From Sporomusa sphaeroides DSM 2875 (lineage in GTDB: Bacteria > Bacillota > Negativicutes > Sporomusales > Sporomusaceae): 64,000 nucleotides of DNA. The position numbers and the translations under genes are program-made. The stretch lies in contig NZ_CP146991.1 of NCBI RefSeq assembly GCF_001941975.2, forward strand, positions 2,882,501 to 2,946,500, given 5' to 3'. This document shows positions 62,523-64,000 of the stretch, piece by piece. Below the pieces are notes generated by a model that was not told where the DNA came from, ran no database searches, and was given only the letters and a program-made list of their open reading frames with translations. The first letter of the stretch is position 1; every line of letters begins with the position of its first letter.

Positions 62523-64000
62523 CTAAACGCCTAGTATACCATTCAGCACTTGTTCTATCTCATTCTTTATTTTAAATTCCTCCCTGCTGCCATTTGTCGC
62601 AAGCCGTAAAAGACGTAGTTCATGTTTATCTAAAATACTATTTTTCAATGCATCTCTCTCCAATTGCGCCGGGTTGTTTTCATGAAAGGCAAAGCCATCA
62701 ACTTCGATTATCAACACCGGCTTCCTATTCAGCTTGTAATAAACTACAAAATCTACAGAAGCATTATGATTTACATAGCGTACTTCTTCCGGCGTTAGCT
62801 TATCGTCATTTTTAAGTAGGTTCCGCAACAATACTTGCATGGTAAACTCAAAACAATTATATTTGTCTTCGCTAATAATGTCGTCCAGCAATTGCCACAT
62901 TATGTTTTCCGATTGATACTTTGAAATATTGGGCAAACGCTTTTTGAATGCCATCAATTTACATGAATACTCCTTGTACAGTAAATCGAATACAGAAACC
63001 ACTTCACTCTCAATTAGATGTTCATCTAATGTATGGTATTCGATGTAGCGAATCAGATCACTTACTTCTTTTCCCGCTTTTTCAAAAAACGAGTGATCGG
63101 TTACCAATACAAACTGATCTTGTGCTCTTGAAACAGCAACGTTTATTTTACAAGGATCATCCACAAAAGCAAGTCCCTTCTTACCGGGAAAAGTATTATC
63201 CAGAACTGTCGACATAATCATAAGTTTCTTCTCTCTGCCTTGATATTTATGTACGGTATCGCATTCCATACCATTATCATAAGCCTTTCCCGCCCTGTCC
63301 GCCTGGTTTCTGTAAGGCGTGGTAAAACCAATCTCAGTAATATCTTTTGTAACAATATGAGGATTTTGTAAAACTTCTTCGATAACATCCAGTTCCCGTT
63401 GATTATATTTCCCCCGGCTTTCTCCTTTTGTCACTTCCCTCATATGGTTTCCCTTAACGGTACGATAGAAAATAAATGGAGTGTCATTTGTATCTTCCCG
63501 AGTAAATGGAATCAATGTACCACGGTAATATTTCTGGTTACAAAACCCAATGATTTTAGGGTGACACCGGTAATGCTCTTTGAGAATAACTCTGGGCAGC
63601 TCCGGGTAGAGAGCAAGCATGGAAGAAAGAATATTGTGCTGAAAATAGTCATAAATATTTTCCACATTCGCTGTTTGTATTTTGTCCTTTATCTTCTCAT
63701 CCACGATATGCGGTAATTGTTTTGTATCGCCTACAATAATTGCACGTTTACAGCAAGACAAGGCTAGGGCCCCTGACAGCAGATCAACCTGTGATGATTC
63801 ATCAATAATTAGATAATCAAATAGATAGTTATCAGGTACGCAATTACGTAAAGAGTGCGTAGTACTGAGTACAACCGGAAACCGTTCAATGAATTTATCG
63901 AAATGCCCCTTATAAGAAGTACCCGTAAATTGTTCCACTTTTTTATCATGATAGCGACCATATAATTTCTGTTTGAATAAGCTTGTCGAATATTCCTTGT
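62523..64000 (-). CDS. SF1 helicase with C-terminal nuclease domain, partial
   Basis: C-terminal ~492 residues of a larger protein; the frame stays open to the right window edge, so the start is outside. It shows superfamily 1 helicase motifs: DYLIIDESSQVD (motif II), IIVGDTKQLPHI (III), LKEHYRCHPKII (IV), GFTTPYRNQ, DTVHKYQGREKKLMIMS (V) and INVAVSRAQDQFVLV (VI), in the Upf1/Dna2-like (AAA_11/AAA_12) arrangement. The last ~120 residues look like a PD-(D/E)xK or Vsr-like nuclease (NHNASVDFVVYY, then VLIIEVDGFAFH). Such helicase-nuclease fusions are common in defence and mobile islands. AT-rich composition and the nearby tRNA remnant fit that. The N-terminal Walker A part is not visible. Confidence 0.85.
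   Translation of the reverse strand, partial: KEYSTSLFKQKLYGRYHDKKVEQFTGTSYKGHFDKFIERFPVVLSTTHSLRNCVPDNYLFDYLIIDESSQVDLLSGALALSCCKRAIIVGDTKQLPHIVDEKIKDKIQTANVENIYDYFQHNILSSMLALYPELPRVILKEHYRCHPKIIGFCNQKYYRGTLIPFTREDTNDTPFIFYRTVKGNHMREVTKGESRGKYNQRELDVIEEVLQNPHIVTKDITEIGFTTPYRNQADRAGKAYDNGMECDTVHKYQGREKKLMIMSTVLDNTFPGKKGLAFVDDPCKINVAVSRAQDQFVLVTDHSFFEKAGKEVSDLIRYIEYHTLDEHLIESEVVSVFDLLYKEYSCKLMAFKKRLPNISKYQSENIMWQLLDDIISEDKYNCFEFTMQVLLRNLLKNDDKLTPEEVRYVNHNASVDFVVYYKLNRKPVLIIEVDGFAFHENNPAQLERDALKNSILDKHELRLLRLATNGSREEFKIKNEIEQVLNGILGV

Overview
The window reads as chromosome from a diderm (outer-membrane) Firmicute of the Negativicutes, most likely near Sporomusa or Pelosinus. The evidence is Firmicute-style genes (YerC/TrpR-like regulator, short HisG with HisZ, S-box leader, TTG/GTG starts with strong AGGAGG sites) beside a two-partner secretion pair that only makes sense in a cell with an outer membrane. 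This is inference from gene content; no rRNA is present.

Layout. 1-2964: start of a lactate permease gene, a D-2-hydroxyacid dehydrogenase and a LysR regulator. 3.0-5.1 kb: gene-poor debris holding an orphan 128-aa protein, an IS1182-type remnant, three copies of the 3' end of a REP-associated (RAYT) transposase gene and five REP-like elements. 5.1-15.0 kb: a contact-dependent inhibition locus of TpsB transporter, a CdiA/FhaB-like exoprotein of about 2,514 aa ending in an AHH nuclease domain, and an Imm11-like immunity protein. 15.3-21.8 kb: complete hisGDCBHAF-IE operon. 21.9-25.0 kb: a second hydroxyacid dehydrogenase, then yerC-hisZ-HD hydrolase. 25.1-31.3 kb: SAM riboswitch with metQ, TetR/DUF456, purD, ydcF, glnS. 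31.4-37.6 kb: chemoreceptor, two-component system with a divergent PepSY protein, alpha/beta hydrolase.

37.6-51.3 kb is the most interesting part, a compact RiPP locus. A 78-aa precursor with a Nif11-type leader, a GG cleavage site and an 11-residue hydrophobic core sits next to a PoyD-type radical SAM peptide epimerase. With it are an ECF sigma factor, a small partner ending in a cysteine-rich tail, a very large HTH/STAND/BTAD regulator, both NHLM-type ABC exporters (one with a C39 leader peptidase) and two membrane-fusion adaptors. The predicted product is a short, leader-cleaved, D-amino-acid-containing peptide that is exported.

51.5-55.8 kb: a TetR-controlled efflux unit (lipoprotein adaptor plus two ABC-2 permeases, no ATPase) with clear TTGTACCAATA operators. 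56.0-60.0 kb: rifampicin phosphotransferase overlapping an MFS exporter. 60.2-62.2 kb: flavin-binding split-barrel protein divergent from a MocR/PdxR-type regulator. 62.2-64.0 kb: a displaced tRNA 3' half and the C-terminal part of an SF1 helicase-nuclease running off the window, which may be the edge of an integrated element.
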